Below, piece after piece: positions 5,836-6,782 of a stretch of 6,782 nt of DNA. The position numbers and the translations under genes were made by a program. The notes below the pieces were generated by a model. The model saw nothing but the letters and a program-made list of their open reading frames with translations. It made no database searches and was not told the origin of the DNA. How positions within the stretch are numbered: the first letter of the stretch is position 1; each line of letters begins with the position of its first letter. The DNA lies in the NCBI RefSeq assembly GCF_003463065.1, contig NZ_QSCM01000035.1:1-6782 (forward strand), written 5' to 3'. The stretch comes from Blautia sp. OF03-15BH (GTDB lineage Bacteria > Bacillota > Clostridia > Lachnospirales > Lachnospiraceae).

Positions 5836-6597
5836 CTATCTATCCACTTTTTTGTTCGCCGATACAATCAGCATCATGGGACGGCGCATTTCATCCTGCA
5901 TCCCCGGAATATCCATCATGTATTCCGGCGGCTGCGGCTCCACAATATGATTTATTATAAAACCATTTGAAAGCAGTGTATTTAGATATGTGGTCAGTGT
6001 TCTATGAAATTTTGTAACCTTTTCTCCCAAAAACACAGCTGTTCGTTTGCCCTCATAATAATAATTATCCACCGGAAAATGCAGTATTTCTCCTTTTTCG
6101 TTATAATACCAGTCTTGTGTTCCATAGGCAGTAAAAACAGGATGTTCAACCGTAAAAACTAGCTTCCCACCAGACTTCAGTATTCTATATATCTTTTTTA
6201 CTAAAATCTCATAATCTGCTACATAGTGAAACGCAAGTGAACTTAATATTACATCAAAACTCTCCTCTGGGAATTCCACATCTTCTATAGCACAGCATTT
6301 ATATTCAACCTGTGGAAAATGTGTTTTTTCTTTGGCTACCTCGAGCATTTTATGAGAAATATCAACACCTACAACAGAAGACGCTCCGTGTTCCATCGCA
6401 TAAATACAGTGCCATCCATAGCCGCATCCTAAATCAAGCACACGCTTATCTTTAAAATCCGGCAGCAGCTTTCTCAATGTTTCCCATTCTCCTGCACCGG
6501 CTAGTCCCTGCTGTGAGCGACTCATTTGACTGTATTTTTGAAAAAATATATCATCATCATATTTGTTTTCTTTTCCATATTCTACATAATTCAACAT
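5836..6597 (-). CDS. Class I SAM-dependent methyltransferase (type 11-like)
   Basis: The 253-residue cytosolic enzyme transfers a methyl group from S-adenosylmethionine to an unidentified acceptor, probably a small molecule. The Rossmann-type core shows motif I VLDLGCGYG (53-61), motif II VVGVDIS (75-81) with D79 for the ribose, an acidic AIEDVEFPEESFDVI stretch (103-117) covering the adenine-binding and post-II region, then LAFHYV (121-126), and motif III LKSGGKLVFTVEHP (140-153). The C-terminal part (about 155-240) is an insert-rich cap with DWYYNEKGE and PPEYMMDIPGM, likely to shape the substrate pocket. ATG at 6597 is preceded by GAGGTG (6602-6607) at about 4 bases. It is the first gene of the four-gene leftward cluster. 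The length is normal and nothing is broken. Similarity to ubiE/COQ5-type and small-molecule enzymes is general only; the substrate cannot be assigned. Confidence 0.9.
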   Translation of the reverse strand: MLNYVEYGKENKYDDDIFFQKYSQMSRSQQGLAGAGEWETLRKLLPDFKDKRVLDLGCGYGWHCIYAMEHGASSVVGVDISHKMLEVAKEKTHFPQVEYKCCAIEDVEFPEESFDVILSSLAFHYVADYEILVKKIYRILKSGGKLVFTVEHPVFTAYGTQDWYYNEKGEILHFPVDNYYYEGKRTAVFLGEKVTKFHRTLTTYLNTLLSNGFIINHIVEPQPPEYMMDIPGMQDEMRRPMMLIVSANKKVDR

Positions 6598-6601
6598 CTT
6601 T

Positions 6602-6607
6602 CACCTC
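6602..6607 (-). promoter_or_regulatory. Ribosome binding site of the methyltransferase gene
   Basis: GAGGTG on the leftward strand lies 4 bases before the ATG at 6597 and supports that start. Confidence 0.75.
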
Positions 6608-6698
6608 GCTGTAAACTTCCGATTTTTCGTTCTCTGCGACTTCCCAATAAACGGGAATTTGACTTGCCTATTTTCTTAAAATTTCATGTGGAGCTTCT

Positions 6699-6727
6699 AT
6701 TTCATTTGCCAAGGTATGCTCTGTTAA
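6699..6727 (-). promoter_or_regulatory. Tentative promoter of the leftward four-gene cluster
   Basis: On the leftward strand TTAACA (6722-6727, 5 of 6 matches) and TGAAAT (6699-6704, 4 of 6) are 17 bases apart. This would give a leader of about 95 bases, which contains a small TTCCC/GGGAA dyad (6641-6645, 6653-6657). A rival is the extended -10 TGCTATAGT (6751-6759), which lies inside the 6745-6772 inverted repeat but lacks a good -35. The rest of 6608-6782 shows no convincing gene. Confidence 0.3.
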
Positions 6728-6744
6728 TTAAAACATTCCCAACA

Positions 6745-6772
6745 TTTCGGACTATAGCAAGATAGTCCGAAA
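6745..6772. repeat. Perfect 11-bp inverted repeat upstream of the methyltransferase
   Basis: TTTCGGACTAT (6745-6755) and ATAGTCCGAAA (6762-6772) are exact reverse complements separated by AGCAAG. T bases precede and A bases follow the stem, the opposite of an intrinsic terminator on either strand. It lies just upstream of the proposed cluster promoter and overlaps a possible extended -10, so an operator for a dimeric regulator is the simplest guess. The symmetry is seen; the role is inferred. Confidence 0.7.
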
Positions 6773-6782
6773 ATACAGTTTC

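Noticed and set aside
4416..6597. Reading the cluster as a toxin-antitoxin or anti-phage system
   Set aside because: A P-loop kinase and an HD protein occur in such systems, but there is no antitoxin-like partner, no nucleic-acid sensor and one gene is broken; nothing beyond family-level resemblance supports it.
6641..6657. TTCCC/GGGAA dyad as a terminator or riboswitch piece
   Set aside because: Five-base arms with no T-run and no further structure are not enough to support a regulatory RNA.
6526..6765. Plus-strand open frame at the right edge
   Set aside because: It overlaps the methyltransferase start and its promoter region antisense, has no ribosome binding site and resembles no family.

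Overview
The window looks like chromosomal DNA from a low- to mid-GC Gram-positive gut anaerobe, most likely a Lachnospiraceae-type Clostridium. That assignment is an inference from protein style, AGGAGG/GGAGGT ribosome binding sites and an intracellular fucosidase; no rRNA or other marker is present. It holds five intact protein genes, one truncated gene and several regulatory or stem-loop elements. There are no tRNA or rRNA genes, CRISPR arrays or recognisable insertion sequences.

Left part (1-1739): a MATE-family multidrug/cation antiporter reads leftward (120-1475). The first 71 bases may hold the last 22 codons of a rightward gene that begins outside the window, but this is weak. The 264-base space between the MATE gene and the next gene is a divergent promoter region. 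A leftward promoter (TATAAT at 1578-1583) fits the MATE gene. A strong rightward promoter (TTGACC, 17 bases, extended TATGAT) fits the fucosidase gene and is followed by a perfect 10-bp inverted repeat in the predicted leader.

Middle part (1740-4415): a complete GH95 glycoside hydrolase, probably an alpha-L-fucosidase, with all the family's catalytic residues visible and no signal peptide. It should therefore cleave fucosylated oligosaccharides inside the cell. It is monocistronic in this window. A 14-bp stem-loop lies between its end and the convergent operon.

Right part (4416-6782): four leftward, closely spaced genes that look like one transcription unit, in the order class I SAM methyltransferase, HD-domain phosphohydrolase, peptide deformylase remnant, small P-loop (AAA_33-type) kinase. 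The deformylase keeps its EGCLS and HExxH motifs but lacks the N-terminal third with motif 1. Hand counts give about 31% G+C for the HD gene against about 43% in the deformylase core and 47% in the fucosidase, and the drop begins inside the first codons of the deformylase ORF. This suggests that AT-rich DNA carrying the HD gene recombined in and beheaded the deformylase. Upstream of the methyltransferase is a 185-base non-coding stretch with a tentative promoter and a perfect 11-bp inverted repeat.

How the genes work together: the fucosidase is a stand-alone catabolic enzyme and the MATE pump an unrelated divergent neighbour. The four right-hand genes may be co-expressed, but no shared pathway can be read from them. 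I found no convincing evidence of a new defence or mobile system; the most informative anomalies are the beheaded deformylase and the two perfect inverted repeats.
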